Origin: Streptomyces catenulae
GTDB taxonomy: Bacteria; Actinomycetota; Actinomycetes; Streptomycetales; Streptomycetaceae
Assembly (NCBI RefSeq): GCF_000718015.1
Contig: NZ_JODY01000015.1
Span: 137,519-201,518, forward strand
Direction of reading: 5' to 3'
Length of the DNA stretch: 64,000 bases
This document shows positions 36,578 to 46,422 of this stretch, one piece after another (the stretch's first letter is position 1; every line of letters starts with the position of its first letter). The notes under the pieces were generated by a model. It saw only the letters and a program-made list of their open reading frames with translations. It was not told where the DNA came from and ran no database searches. The position numbers were made by a program, and so were the translations under genes.

Positions 36578-36599
36578 CCGGCCACTTCAAGTGGCCCGG
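36578..36599. terminator. Hairpin between radical SAM gene and array
   Basis: CCGG followed by CCACT, TCA, AGTGG and CCCGG: a near-perfect 9-bp stem with a one-base bulge. It may end radical SAM transcription on the plus strand or array transcription on the minus strand. Confidence 0.4.
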
Positions 36600-36688
36600 G
36601 CATAAGGAGCGTTGCCATCATTCTGGTGTCCATCAGACGTCACAAGGCAGGGCAGGAAGTGGCTGGCTCGACTGCGCCCGGCCCACGC

Positions 36689-39600
36689 GGGCTCATCCCA
36701 GCGGTTCGGGGATCGGAGCCTCTGTCACCGCTGCCGCCTTAGCCACGCGGGCTCATCCCCGCGGGTGCGGGGAGCGGGACGGCGAACCGCTCGCATGAAT
36801 AAATCAGACGGGCTCATCCCCGCGGTCCGGGGAGCGGCTCTACGAGGACCCCGCCGACCTGATCGGCCTGGGCTCATCCCCGCGGGTGCGGGGAGCGGCT
36901 GGCGCGCCTCCTCGGCGCCCCCGCTGAGACGGGCTCATCCCCGCGGGTGCGGGGAGCGGAGCGGTTTGCCCACGAGGGTGGAGAGCCCGAAGGGCTCATC
37001 CCCGCGGGTGCGGGGAGCGGGACGGCTCGACCTACCGGTGGTGGCTGCGTCAGGGCTCATCCCCGCGGGTGCGGGGAGCGGAGCCCGCTCCGCGAGTCGC
37101 GGGCCCGCGTCGTGGGCTCATCCCCGCGGGTGCGGGGAGCGGCCGGTGTCACCTTGCGCAGCAGGGCCTGCACCGGGCTCATCCCCGCGGGTGCGGGGAG
37201 CGGGGCCCGGACCTCATCCAGGCGCGCGACCTCACGGGCTCATCCCCGCGGGTGCGGGGAGCGGGACGGCACGGGTCGGGGTTCGTCACCGTGATCGGGC
37301 TCATCCCCGCGGGTGCGGGGAGCGGCACCAGCTCTGAAGCCCGCTGGCGGCTCGTATGGGCTCATCCCCGCGGGTGCGGGGAGCGGAACTGACCCCGGCA
37401 GGGTCAGTCTCCACGCCCGGGCTCATCCCCGCGGGTGCGGGGAGCGGACCTTCAGTGCATGGTTTTGAGGATGGCACTGGGGCTCATCCCCGCGGGTGCG
37501 GGGAGCGGCGCGCTTCCCGTGTGGCGGGACGCCTCCGCAAGGGCTCATCCCCGCAGGCGCGGGGAGCGGTTGACTGGTGGGTGGGCGGGGGGACAGTCGC
37601 AGGGCTCATCCCCGCAGGCGCGGGGAGCGGTAGCTGCCGGAAAATGACCCGTTGGTCTGTGCGGGCTCATCCCCGCAGGCGCGGGGAGCGGATCCGACTG
37701 AAGCGCACCGCCCAGATCGCCTCGGGCTCATCCCTGCAGGCGCGGGGAGCGGGCGGGCTTGTCCCGGGGGATCGCGCTGCCGCAGGGCTCATCCCCGCAG
37801 GCGCGGGGAGCGGTCGCTCATCCAGGCGGCTAAGCGTTCGTTTCTGGGCTCATCCCCGCAGGCGCGGGGAGCGGGACCCGTGGGTGGTCGAGGTCCGGCG
37901 GGAGTCGGGCTCATCCCCGCAGGCGCGGGGAGCGGGCCAGGTGCTGGGCGGCGGGGGTGATGGCGAGGGGCTCATCCCCGCAGGCGCGGGGAGCGGCGGG
38001 AGGCGCTGGAGGCCGCTCCGGTGTAGGGGGGCTCATCCCCGCAGGCGCGGGGAGCGGGTAGACCCGCTGGAACTCCACCCGCCACCCGGGGGCTCATCCC
38101 CGCAGGCGCGGGGAGCGGGTGGGGTTGTCGGGGTTGTTGTCGGTGCCGGGGGGCTCATCCCCGCAGGCGCGGGGAGCGGCAGTCGAACATCTGGCGTCGA
38201 AGGCCCTCGACGGGCTCATCCCCGCAGGCGCGGGGAGCGGTTCGGGCCTTAGCTCGGTCGTCAAGCCGAGCCGGGCTCATCCCCGCAGGCGCGGGGAGCG
38301 GGGACGAGCAGCCCGTGCCCGCCCCACATCGCCAGGGCTCATCCCCGCAGGCGCGGGGAGCGGACAGTGGGCGGTAGCACCAGGTAAACCGGCTTGGGCT
38401 CATCCCCGCAGGCGCGGGGAGCGGCGGTGCGCGACGGCGCCCGCACCAACAAGGACGGGCTCATCCCCGCAGGTGCGGGGAGCGGGCCGAGACCGCGCTG
38501 GACAACCTCCCCTACCTTGGGCTCATCCCCGCGGGTGCGGGGAGCGGGCCTCGAGGCGGGTGGCCAGTCGCGTCCCGGCGGGCTCATCCCCGCGGGTGCG
38601 GGGAGCGGCCTTCTCCTCGAGGCGTTGAAGTACGCGGACGAGGCTCATCCCCGCGGGTGCGGGGAGCGGACGAAGCCCGAACGGCCGCGATCGAGGCCGT
38701 CGGGCTCATCCCCGCGGGTGCGGGGAGCGGCGGTCGGTGGCGGCGGCGCGGTAGGTGTCGAGGGGCTCATCCCCGCGGGTGCGGGGAGCGGACGGCGTCA
38801 TGCCGATCCTCTTCGTGATCGGCGGGCTCATCCCCGCGGGTGCGGGGAGCGGCAGGTGCGCTGCTCGGCGCACGGCTCGCACAAGGGCTCATCCCCGCGG
38901 GTGCGGGGAGCGGTGCCGGCCGCCGTGCAGCGCGACCGCGGCACCGGGCTCATCCCCGCGGGTGCGGGGAGCGGCGGACGGGCCCGGTCGTGACTGCCCG
39001 GCGCCGGGGCTCATCCCCGCGGGTGCGGGGAGCGGGGTACTCGGCGATCGTGTGCTGCTCGTGGCCCGGGCTCATCCCCGCGGGTGCGGGGAGCGGCCGC
39101 CCCGGCTCCGGACGCCGCCCCGGACACCGGGCTCATCCCCGCGGGTGCGGGGAGCGGTGACGATGATTCAGCCTCAAACCGCACAAAACAGGCTCATCCC
39201 CGCGGGTGCGGGGAGCGGGAAGTGCAGGACATCAGGATGAGCGCGGCCATGGGCTCATCCCCGCGGGTGCGGGGAGCGGCGGCCGTCGCGCAGTTCGGCG
39301 AGCGGGATCACGGGCTCATCCCCGCGGGTGCGGGGAGCGGTCTTCCGCGAACTTCTTCAGGTTCCGGTAGGTGGGCTCATCCCCGCGGGTGCGGGGAGCG
39401 GCCGCAGCGCATCCGGTGCGCCTGGAAGTTGGAGGGCTCATCCCCGCGGGTGCGGGGAGCGGGCATTGGTACAACCACTTGTGCATCGTGCTGTGGGCTC
39501 ATCCCCGCGGGTGCGGGGAGCGGTCGAAGACGGCGGCGCCGGTGCGGGTGAAGTGGGGCTCATCCCCGCGGGTGCGGGGAGCGGGGCCGTCACCTTCTGC

Positions 39601-41963
39601 GCCTCGGCGAGGAGCTGGGCTCATCCCCGCGGGTGCGGGGAGCGGGGACAGGTGAAGGTGACGCAGAACCTGGTTGAGGGCTCATCCCCGCGGGTGCGGG
39701 GAGCGGGCAGTTCGAGCGCGTACGCCTTTCCCTCTTTGGGGCTCATCCCCGCGGGTGCGGGGAGCGGCTCGTAACCCCACGTCACACCTTGTTACCCCCG
39801 GGCTCATCCCCGCGGGTGCGGGGAGCGGGTTCTTCTTGGCGGCGGACGCGCTCACAGGCTGGGCTCATCCCCGCGGGTGCGGGGAGCGGTGCGTCGCGTC
39901 CCGGCCCTTGCTCGTGATGATGGGCTCATCCCCGCGGGTGCGGGGAGCGGGCCAGCAGCCGCATCCGCCAGGTGCAGGGCGAGGGCTCATCCCCGCGGGT
40001 GCGGGGAGCGGTCGCCGTCCAGCGGCTCCACGGTGACGGTGGTGGGCTCATCCCCGCGGGTGCGGGGAGCGGTCGACCTCCAGCACGTAGGGCACGGCCA
40101 CCAGGGGCTCATCCCCGCGGGTGCGGGGAGCGGTACTTCTCGGTGAAGGTGCCCGGCACCCCACCGGGCTCATCCCCGCGGGTGCGGGGAGCGGGTCCGG
40201 CGGTCGCCATGACGGTGGTGTCCATGGGGCTCATCCCCGCGGGTGCGGGGAGCGGCGGTTCGCGGAGCTGCTGGGCGGCGCCGGCATGGGCTCATCCCCG
40301 CGGGTGCGGGGAGCGGCTTGCGGGTCTGGATCTCGATCGCCTTGACCTGGGCTCATCCCCGCGGGTGCGGGGAGCGGGACCGTCACCGTCGTTGAGAGGT
40401 CATGGACCTGGGCTCATCCCCGCGGGTGCGGGGAGCGGCTGACGTCGGACGGTCGGCAGGCGCTCGCCCCGGGCTCATCCCCGCGGGTGCGGGGAGCGGC
40501 GTACATCGGCCGTCCGCAGGCGTCCAGGCGGGGGCTCATCCCCGCGGGTGCGGGGAGCGGGACGCGGAGACCGCCGAGCGACTGGCCACGTCGGGCTCAT
40601 CCCCGCGGGTGCGGGGAGCGGTCCGGGCCCTGCCCGCGCCGGGAGCGGTAGTCGGGCTCATCCCCGCGGGTGCGGGGAGCGGCTGTACTTCTGGCTGAGC
40701 CAGACGGCGTAGCCGGGCTCATCCCCGCGGGTGCGGGGAGCGGACGTGAGTCACCAGTACCCGCACACGCCGGCTGGGCTCATCCCCGCGGGTGCGGGGA
40801 GCGGGTCGGGGCCGGAGTGGTGCCGGGGGTGGTGCGGGGCTCATCCCCGCGGGTGCGGGGAGCGGCGGAACTCCTCGATGCCGTCGGCCGTGCGGAAGGG
40901 CTCATCCCCGCGGGTGCGGGGAGCGGGCAGGGGACGAAAGCTCCCACGGCGGGCCGGAGGGCTCATCCCCGCGGGTGCGGGGAGCGGCATTCAAATCCGC
41001 TGCGCGGATTTGAAATTGAGGGCTCATCCCCGCGGGTGCGGGGAGCGGAGCCGAAGATGTGGGCGCAGTACGCCCGCGGCGGGCTCATCCCCGCGGGTGC
41101 GGGGAGCGGGGGGCCGGGGGACGCTGCCCCCCGGTCGGGGCGGGCTCATCCCCGCGGGTGCGGGGAGCGGCTCTGGCGATGAGGCCCGGCCGGGGCGTTG
41201 CTGGGCTCATCCCCGCGGGTGCGGGGAGCGGTTCCTCGCAGGCCGCTGACCTGCATGTCCGTAGGGCTCATCCCCGCGGGTGCGGGGAGCGGCGACCCCC
41301 GCCGGCGCCCCCGTTGTTGCTGTTGGGCTCATCCCCGCGGGTGCGGGGAGCGGGGCGCCGGACGCCGCGTCGCGGGCGAGGTTGAGGGCTCATCCCCGCG
41401 GGTGCGGGGAGCGGGACAACCGCAGGTCAACGAAATCCGTAACGGCGGGCTCATCCCCGCGGGTGCGGGGAGCGGCACGTCGGCTGGGACCTCCCTCCGC
41501 AGGAGTGGGGCTCATCCCCGCGGGTGCGGGGAGCGGGATGCCCGCACCGATTGGTGCGGGCATCAGTCGGGCTCATCCCCGCGGGTGCGGGGAGCGGGCG
41601 GTGGCCCAGTAGACGAAGGACGCCCGGTCGGGCTCATCCCCGCGGGTGCGGGGAGCGGCAGCGGGAGACCCACTCTCCCGGGATCCGGGAGGGCTCATCC
41701 CCGCGGGTGCGGGGAGCGGCTGGCCTCCACCGCGTCCGCGCAGGAGCGCATGGGCTCATCCCCGCGGGTGCGGGGAGCGGCTCTCGCAGTTCGAGCACAG
41801 CAGCGCCTGGCCGGGCTCATCCCCGCGGGTGCGGGGAGCGGAAGGTCCAGCCGCACCTCTCGCACATGACGTGGGGCTCATCCCCGCGGGTGCGGGGAGC
41901 GGTTGAAGCGGGCCGCCATCAACCTGGGGAACCAGGGCTCATCCCCGCGGGTGCGGGGAGCGG
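36689..41963 (-). CRISPR. Type I-E CRISPR array, 87 repeats, 86 spacers
   Basis: Repeat of 29 bases on the plus strand: GGGCTCATCCCCGC, GGGT, GCGGGGAGCGG; period 61 except two intervals of 62 (before 38336 and 38520) and of 60 around two degenerate repeats. I counted 87 repeats (starts 36690 to 41936 for the GGCTC core) and 86 spacers. Read on the minus strand, the 3' end GATGAGCC resembles the I-E crRNA 5' handle, so transcription runs leftward from the cas2 side. Repeats at 36690 and 36811 are degenerate, marking the old, leader-distal end. Repeat stem CCCCGC/GCGGGG is conserved in essentially all copies. Confidence 0.97.
37541..38485 (-). repeat. Block of 16 variant repeats inside the array
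   Basis: Fifteen successive repeats (cores 37542 to 38397) have loop AGGC in place of GGGT between the same stems, and the sixteenth (38458) has loop AGGT, intermediate between both types. One of the variants (37725) also has a stem substitution (CCCTGC for CCCCGC). Upstream and downstream copies all have GGGT. Confidence 0.92.
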
Positions 41964-42399
41964 CTTCGTGAGCTGCGCTTTTATCAAGGGGCGACGCTTG
42001 TTTCAGCAAGGATGAGAGAAAAGGACATACGGAATAAACGGGAACCCGTTCGGTCAGAGATGTCTCCACGCCACAGGCTACGCGCTCACGCCAGGCCCCT
42101 CGAGTGAGACCGACAAAGCCCCAAAGACATCCCGTGAGGCCCGGCTCCCCTATTACCGAGCCGGACCCGAGACCGCCTGTGCGTCCCGCGGTTCGCAACG
42201 AATCGTGGGAAGGAAGGCACGGCCGGTTCTCACCACGACCCAGCATTCGCCAGGATCAGAAGGCCTCCGCGTACAAGACGCCAGCACCTGAATGCGGACT
42301 CGCCGGAGTCGCGACGTAGTGAACCTCAATCGCAGAAGCCCTATCAGTACGGGCAATCCGCGCAAACATGCCCGAAAGGCCGACCCGTTGATGACAACG
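41964..42399 (-). promoter_or_regulatory. CRISPR leader region
   Basis: No gene is seen between the last repeat and cas2. The first ~90 bases next to the array are less GC-rich than the surroundings (stretches such as TTTTATCA and AGAGAAAAGG), as leaders are. New spacers are expected to enter here. Confidence 0.7.
41981..42009 (-). promoter_or_regulatory. Candidate array promoter
   Basis: On the minus strand TTGCTG (-35, 42009-42004) and TGATAA (-10, 41986-41981) are separated by exactly 17 bases. The predicted start is about 10 bases before the first repeat. Consensus match is moderate. Confidence 0.4.
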
Positions 42400-42750
42400 C
42401 TACGGCGCCCGGTTGCCGAAGCGGCGGCGCTTGGATGCCTTGCTCCAGCCTGAAGAAGGTGATGAGCGAGCCGGGCGGGCGGAAGGGCGGAAGATGAGGG
42501 TGAGGCCCTCATGGTCTACGGGATGCCATTTGTGGTCGTGGGTGCGGAAGGCGTAGCCCTGTTCGGAGTTGGTGGAGTAGGCGAGCAAGGCGCGGCCGTT
42601 GCCGGCGTACTGGCGAACCTCGTCCCACAGGGCGTCGCGGATGCGGGCGGACGGACTGCCCAGGAAGACGCCCGGGGAGATTTCCAGGAGCCAGCGGGTG
42701 AGGAAGCCACGCAGGCCGACCGGGCAGTGCGTGAGGACGATGACCGTCAC
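42400..42750 (-). CDS. cas2: Type I-E Cas2 (spacer integration)
   Basis: A 116-residue Cas2e with family pattern: VIVLTHCPVGLRGFLTRWLLEISPGVFLG, then ARIRDALWDEV and QGYAFRTHDHKWHPVDHEGLTLIF. It forms the Cas1-Cas2 integrase with the upstream gene; GTG start overlaps the cas1 stop (GTGA). The tail (~25 residues after IFRPS) is basic and Ser-rich and longer than in E. coli. Confidence 0.95.
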   Translation of the reverse strand: MTVIVLTHCPVGLRGFLTRWLLEISPGVFLGSPSARIRDALWDEVRQYAGNGRALLAYSTNSEQGYAFRTHDHKWHPVDHEGLTLIFRPSARPARSSPSSGWSKASKRRRFGNRAP

Positions 42751-43757
42751 CAGATGACGCCGTCCCGCGCGAGGGCGTCCTGGGTACTGACCTCCTGAGC
42801 CAAGGTGCCGCCCCGGCTGTCTCCGTGATCACCGTAGTTGCGGCCGGCGGCTACTTCGGACCCCCGGTCGGACAGGAGGGTGACGTGGTCACCGTCGTCC
42901 GGCCGGTCGACTCCCGCGGGCGCGATCAGTCCCTGGATGTCGCGCACGCACCGGTCCAGCAACCCGGCGCTGTTGATGCGGTCACGCAGCGCACGCCGAG
43001 TTCGGGGACCGATGTCTTCCGGGCCCTCTGCGGCGACCTCGAAGGCGACGGGGATGCCAATGTCCGTCTTGTAGAAGTCGGCCACGTCGAGGACGAAGGA
43101 CAGCTCGTGGCCCGAGTGGACGAAACCGAGCCCTGGGCTGCAGCCCAACGCCGCGACCACGGTCTGGGCGATGCCGTACATGCACTGCGCGGCAGCGGTG
43201 ACGGCCTGGTTCGGGGCGTCCCCGGAGTTGAAGTCGCCGGGGGTGAACCTGCGGCCGCGCCAGGTGACACCGGTGCGGTCGGCCTGCTCCGCGTAACAAC
43301 GCTTGACCCGATCGCCCTCGCGGCCGAGGAGCTGGCGGCGGGTGCATCCCGCCGGATCCTCGTCGGGGAAGCGGAGGCGATACATGGCCCTGGCGACATT
43401 GAGCCGGGCCCGCTGATTCGCCCAGGCCACGGCCTGGGCTTCCACGAGAGCGGAAGAGCGGCTCAGCGCCCGGCCACCGGCGTAGAAACGTACGCCGTTC
43501 TCGCCGACCCATACCACCACGGCGCCGCTCTCGCCGAGAACTGCCATGGCCTGGTGGGTGATCCGTGTGCCCGGGCCGAGGAGCAGTGTGCCGATCGTCG
43601 CCGACGGGATGTGCCGCACTCCCTCCGCGTCCTCGGCGGTGATGGCATTGGCGTCGCGGTGCACCACACAGCGTTCGAGGTAGACGAAGGACAGACGGTC
43701 ACCGACGCGGGTGAGCTGCCGCGGGCTGGAGACAGGACGCCTGCTGATGGTGGTCAT
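42747..43757 (-). CDS. cas1: Type I-E Cas1 integrase
   Basis: A 336-residue Cas1e. The core includes TIGTLLLGPGTRITHQAM, GENGVRFYAGGR, and the metal-binding region GLGFVHSGHELSFVLDVADFYK with the conserved His and Asp. The last ~35 residues are a low-complexity Gly/Asp tail. Three bases separate it from cas6. It catalyses insertion of new spacers at the leader end. Confidence 0.96.
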   Translation of the reverse strand: MTTISRRPVSSPRQLTRVGDRLSFVYLERCVVHRDANAITAEDAEGVRHIPSATIGTLLLGPGTRITHQAMAVLGESGAVVVWVGENGVRFYAGGRALSRSSALVEAQAVAWANQRARLNVARAMYRLRFPDEDPAGCTRRQLLGREGDRVKRCYAEQADRTGVTWRGRRFTPGDFNSGDAPNQAVTAAAQCMYGIAQTVVAALGCSPGLGFVHSGHELSFVLDVADFYKTDIGIPVAFEVAAEGPEDIGPRTRRALRDRINSAGLLDRCVRDIQGLIAPAGVDRPDDGDHVTLLSDRGSEVAAGRNYGDHGDSRGGTLAQEVSTQDALARDGVIW

Positions 43758-43760
43758 CGG

Positions 43761-44465
43761 CTACTCCGCAGGGGCCAGGGTCATGAGCCCACAGCCGTAC
43801 GCCTTGGCCTTGCCGAGACCGGAGGTGAGGGTGCGGCGGAACGCATCGGGATCGAGGACGCGGAGGCGCCCGTCGAAGGTGACCCGGGTCAGTGTCACCT
43901 TGTGCGCGCGGGCGTCGGACTCGTTCCTCTTACGGAAGGCGAGGTCGCTGCGGTTGTGGACGACGACCTCGTGCCAGGCGGCGTCGAGGCCGTCCGGTCG
44001 GCGCTCTGCCTTTTCCACGATCTCGAAACCGGCATCCACCTGCCGTTTGAGCAGCCAGTCCAGTTGATGGCGTGGGGTGACGTGCGCGGTGCGCTTGGTC
44101 GGCTCGGCGTCGTGCCGCCGGATGCTGTGCACCGGGTTGGCGGTGAGCCGAAAGGCCCAGGTGTCGGCTGCGGCGAGGCGGGCGAGGAAGGGCCCGTACG
44201 GCTTCGTCTGCCAACCGCCCGTCGTCGGCCAGCCCGCCTGCTCCACGAGGTGGGTGAGGTCGGGCCGGTCGGGGCTGACGACGTAGAGCAGCACTTCGCT
44301 GCGGGACTGCTGGTCCAGGCGCCACAGCACCCTGGGGCCGTCGCCCTGGTGGTCGGGCTTCTCCGCGAAGGACGCCATGACTGCGGCATGGAGGCTCTGC
44401 GGCGAAGTGATCAGCCGACGGGCGCCCATGCGCGCGGTGTTGAGGCGGAATCGGGTCAGAAACAT
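43761..44465 (-). CDS. cas6e: Cas6e (Cse3/CasE) crRNA endoribonuclease
   Basis: A 234-residue ferredoxin-fold nuclease that cuts pre-crRNA 3' of the repeat stem-loop. The candidate catalytic His is H26 in SPQSLHAAVMASF; the C-terminal Gly-rich loop GLGKAKAYGCGLMTLA is typical. It would recognise the conserved CCCCGC/GCGGGG stem of the adjacent array. Two bases from cas5. Confidence 0.95.
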   Translation of the reverse strand: MFLTRFRLNTARMGARRLITSPQSLHAAVMASFAEKPDHQGDGPRVLWRLDQQSRSEVLLYVVSPDRPDLTHLVEQAGWPTTGGWQTKPYGPFLARLAAADTWAFRLTANPVHSIRRHDAEPTKRTAHVTPRHQLDWLLKRQVDAGFEIVEKAERRPDGLDAAWHEVVVHNRSDLAFRKRNESDARAHKVTLTRVTFDGRLRVLDPDAFRRTLTSGLGKAKAYGCGLMTLAPAE

Positions 44466-44467
44466 GG

Positions 44468-45205
44468 TCAGTCTTCCAGTAGCCCCATCGGATCGTGTTG
44501 CAGCGGTGGCGGTGGCGGGGACGCCCGGCGGGCCGTGCTCAGTGGATTGGCAACGGTGACGGCACCTGAGTGGACTTCGCGCAGTCCGTACCTGCGGTGG
44601 CGCGGGTCAAAGCTGAGCGGCTGATCCCGTAGTGCGTCACCGGGGCCGTCGGCGGCGGCAAGGTCGGCGATCACTTCGAGTGCGATGCGTCGCTCGCGGG
44701 CGCGGCGGCGCTGGAACCAGGCGGCTGCCTGCCAGGGCTCGGCCCGCAACGCCCGCCACAGGCCGCCGCGATGGACACCGAGGTCGATCGGGCGGGACGG
44801 CGGGCAGGAGCGACGGCCGAGGAACGGCAGGAACGTCGGGGCCCGCACCGCCGCGTACAGCGCGTCGATCAAGGATTCGTCGCCTTCGACAGCTGCGACG
44901 AAGACCGCGTCGGAGAGGTAGAAGCGTTCGGAGACCGGCATGGACTTCCCGGTGTCGCCGTGGTGCGCGGTCTGGTAGTCGCGTACACGGGTGCCCGGCT
45001 GATCGAGCCGGACGGCGAACGTGAGCGCGGCGAGATCGGAGAGGTCCGCGCCCCGCTCGCGGCCCTGAGCTGCGGCGAGCAGCCCGAGCACTCCGCTCTT
45101 GGTGGGTGCCCGCTCCGTAGTACGCCGCGCGAAGCGCGACGATGCACCCCAGGACTGGAGCGGGCCCGCGAGACGCAGCGTCAGGACGCCGGTGCGTTCG
45201 CTCAT
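44468..45205 (-). CDS. cas5e: Cas5e (CasD) Cascade subunit
   Basis: A 245-residue protein with the Cas5e start LTLRLAGPLQSWGASSRFARRTTERAPTKSGVLGLLAA, followed by DYQTAHHG and FYLSDAVFVAAV. It holds the crRNA 5' handle in Cascade. ATG 45205 overlaps the cas7 stop (ATGA); the frame to 45415 lies inside cas7 and is not used. Confidence 0.95.
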   Translation of the reverse strand: MSERTGVLTLRLAGPLQSWGASSRFARRTTERAPTKSGVLGLLAAAQGRERGADLSDLAALTFAVRLDQPGTRVRDYQTAHHGDTGKSMPVSERFYLSDAVFVAAVEGDESLIDALYAAVRAPTFLPFLGRRSCPPSRPIDLGVHRGGLWRALRAEPWQAAAWFQRRRARERRIALEVIADLAAADGPGDALRDQPLSFDPRHRRYGLREVHSGAVTVANPLSTARRASPPPPPLQHDPMGLLED

Positions 45206-46422
45206 GCGGGACGATCCTGGCCCTCGGGTGCCTGTCCCGCCAGCCGTTCGGAAACCTCGTCGCTCACTTCGTCGAGCAGACTGCTGATCGTGACCGCGGT
45301 GCCGAGCGCCGCCAGCGGCTCGGTTGCCGCGCCCGCCCTGAGCACCCAGCTCTTGTCGCCGGTGACCTCGTACGCCTTCTCGATGTCGGAGACATGGGCG
45401 AGCAACTGGGCGCACGCGCCCCGCAGGTGGCCGCCGGAACCCTGAGGGGCGAGGACGGGCTCCTCGAAGGCGGAGACGAAGCTGATGGGCCTGGCCGAGC
45501 GGAGGCTGACGAGGACGGCTTCGGGGAGGGTGTGGTTGCCGAAGGTGTTGACCTTGCCGGTGGGCATGGAGGCCACGAAGCCGTGCAGGAAGGCCCGCAC
45601 CGCCCTGCGTACCGGCTCGTCCAACGGCTGATCCGGGCGCCGTCCGACACCTAGGTTGTCGCGCAGCCGGTCCACGTCGAGAGCGGCGTAGCGGTAGAGC
45701 GTCGCCGAGTTGAAGTCGACCGTGCCGATCATTCCGGCGCCGGACTCCTCCGCCTTCTCGTTCTGGTCGTCCACCGCGGTGAAGTAGTCGGACTCGTTCT
45801 CGACCTGATGGACGCTGATGGCGTGTGCGACCTGGGCCGCGGCGTCGACGTTGATGTCGGCGGAGTCGGCGACCATGCGCCCGAACAGCGCGATGTCCAC
45901 CGAGTGCCGGGTGTCGGCGATCTCGCGGGCCCGGTTCTTGTTCTCCTTGGCTTTCAGGTACGCCGTGATGTCATCGGCTCCCTCGACCGCGAGGCGCGCC
46001 AGACCGTCGATCTGGCGCGCGCTGAGGAACATCAGGTACGAGGACTCCGGCGGCGGCTCCGGCTCGCCCTTCTTCTTCGCGCTCTCGGCCTTCCGGCGCG
46101 GCACCTCGATCTTCGAACCCGTCGCGGCGTAGAGCGTTTCGGCGGCCAGTGCCATCGCCGTGGCGCCGTCCAGTGACGGTTCCACGGTGGTGATCCGCTC
46201 GGCCAGCAGCTCGGCCACCCGGCGGGTGCGAATGCCTAGTTCGTCCGGGTCGAGAAGGTCCTGGAACGCTCGCCGGGTCGCCCTTTTCCATGCCTGGCTG
46301 GAGACGCGGGCACGGCGGACGCCGCCGTAGACCGCGGTCTTCGGGGTACCGGTGTCGTCGCGGTTGAGGTTGCTGGGCGGCACGGTCTGCAGCACGTGCA
46401 CGTCGATGATGGTGCGGCTCAC
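45202..46422 (-). CDS. cas7e: Cas7e (Cse4/CasC) Cascade backbone
   Basis: A 406-residue protein, slightly longer than E. coli CasC. Signature start IDVHVLQTVPPSNLNRDDTGTPKTA and GGVRRARVSSQAWKRATRR; later FGRMVADSADINVDAAAQVAHAISVH and MIGTVDFNSATLYRYA. Six copies would form the crRNA-covering backbone. Overlaps cse2 by four bases. Confidence 0.96.
   Translation of the reverse strand: MSRTIIDVHVLQTVPPSNLNRDDTGTPKTAVYGGVRRARVSSQAWKRATRRAFQDLLDPDELGIRTRRVAELLAERITTVEPSLDGATAMALAAETLYAATGSKIEVPRRKAESAKKKGEPEPPPESSYLMFLSARQIDGLARLAVEGADDITAYLKAKENKNRAREIADTRHSVDIALFGRMVADSADINVDAAAQVAHAISVHQVENESDYFTAVDDQNEKAEESGAGMIGTVDFNSATLYRYAALDVDRLRDNLGVGRRPDQPLDEPVRRAVRAFLHGFVASMPTGKVNTFGNHTLPEAVLVSLRSARPISFVSAFEEPVLAPQGSGGHLRGACAQLLAHVSDIEKAYEVTGDKSWVLRAGAATEPLAALGTAVTISSLLDEVSDEVSERLAGQAPEGQDRPA

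Noticed and set aside
36612..42015. Many plus-strand ORFs in the array encoding peptides such as GLIPAGAGS, RAHPRGCGER and SSPRVRGA
   Set aside because: They are translations of the CRISPR repeat in its three frames; no ribosome sites, and the pattern follows the 61-base period.
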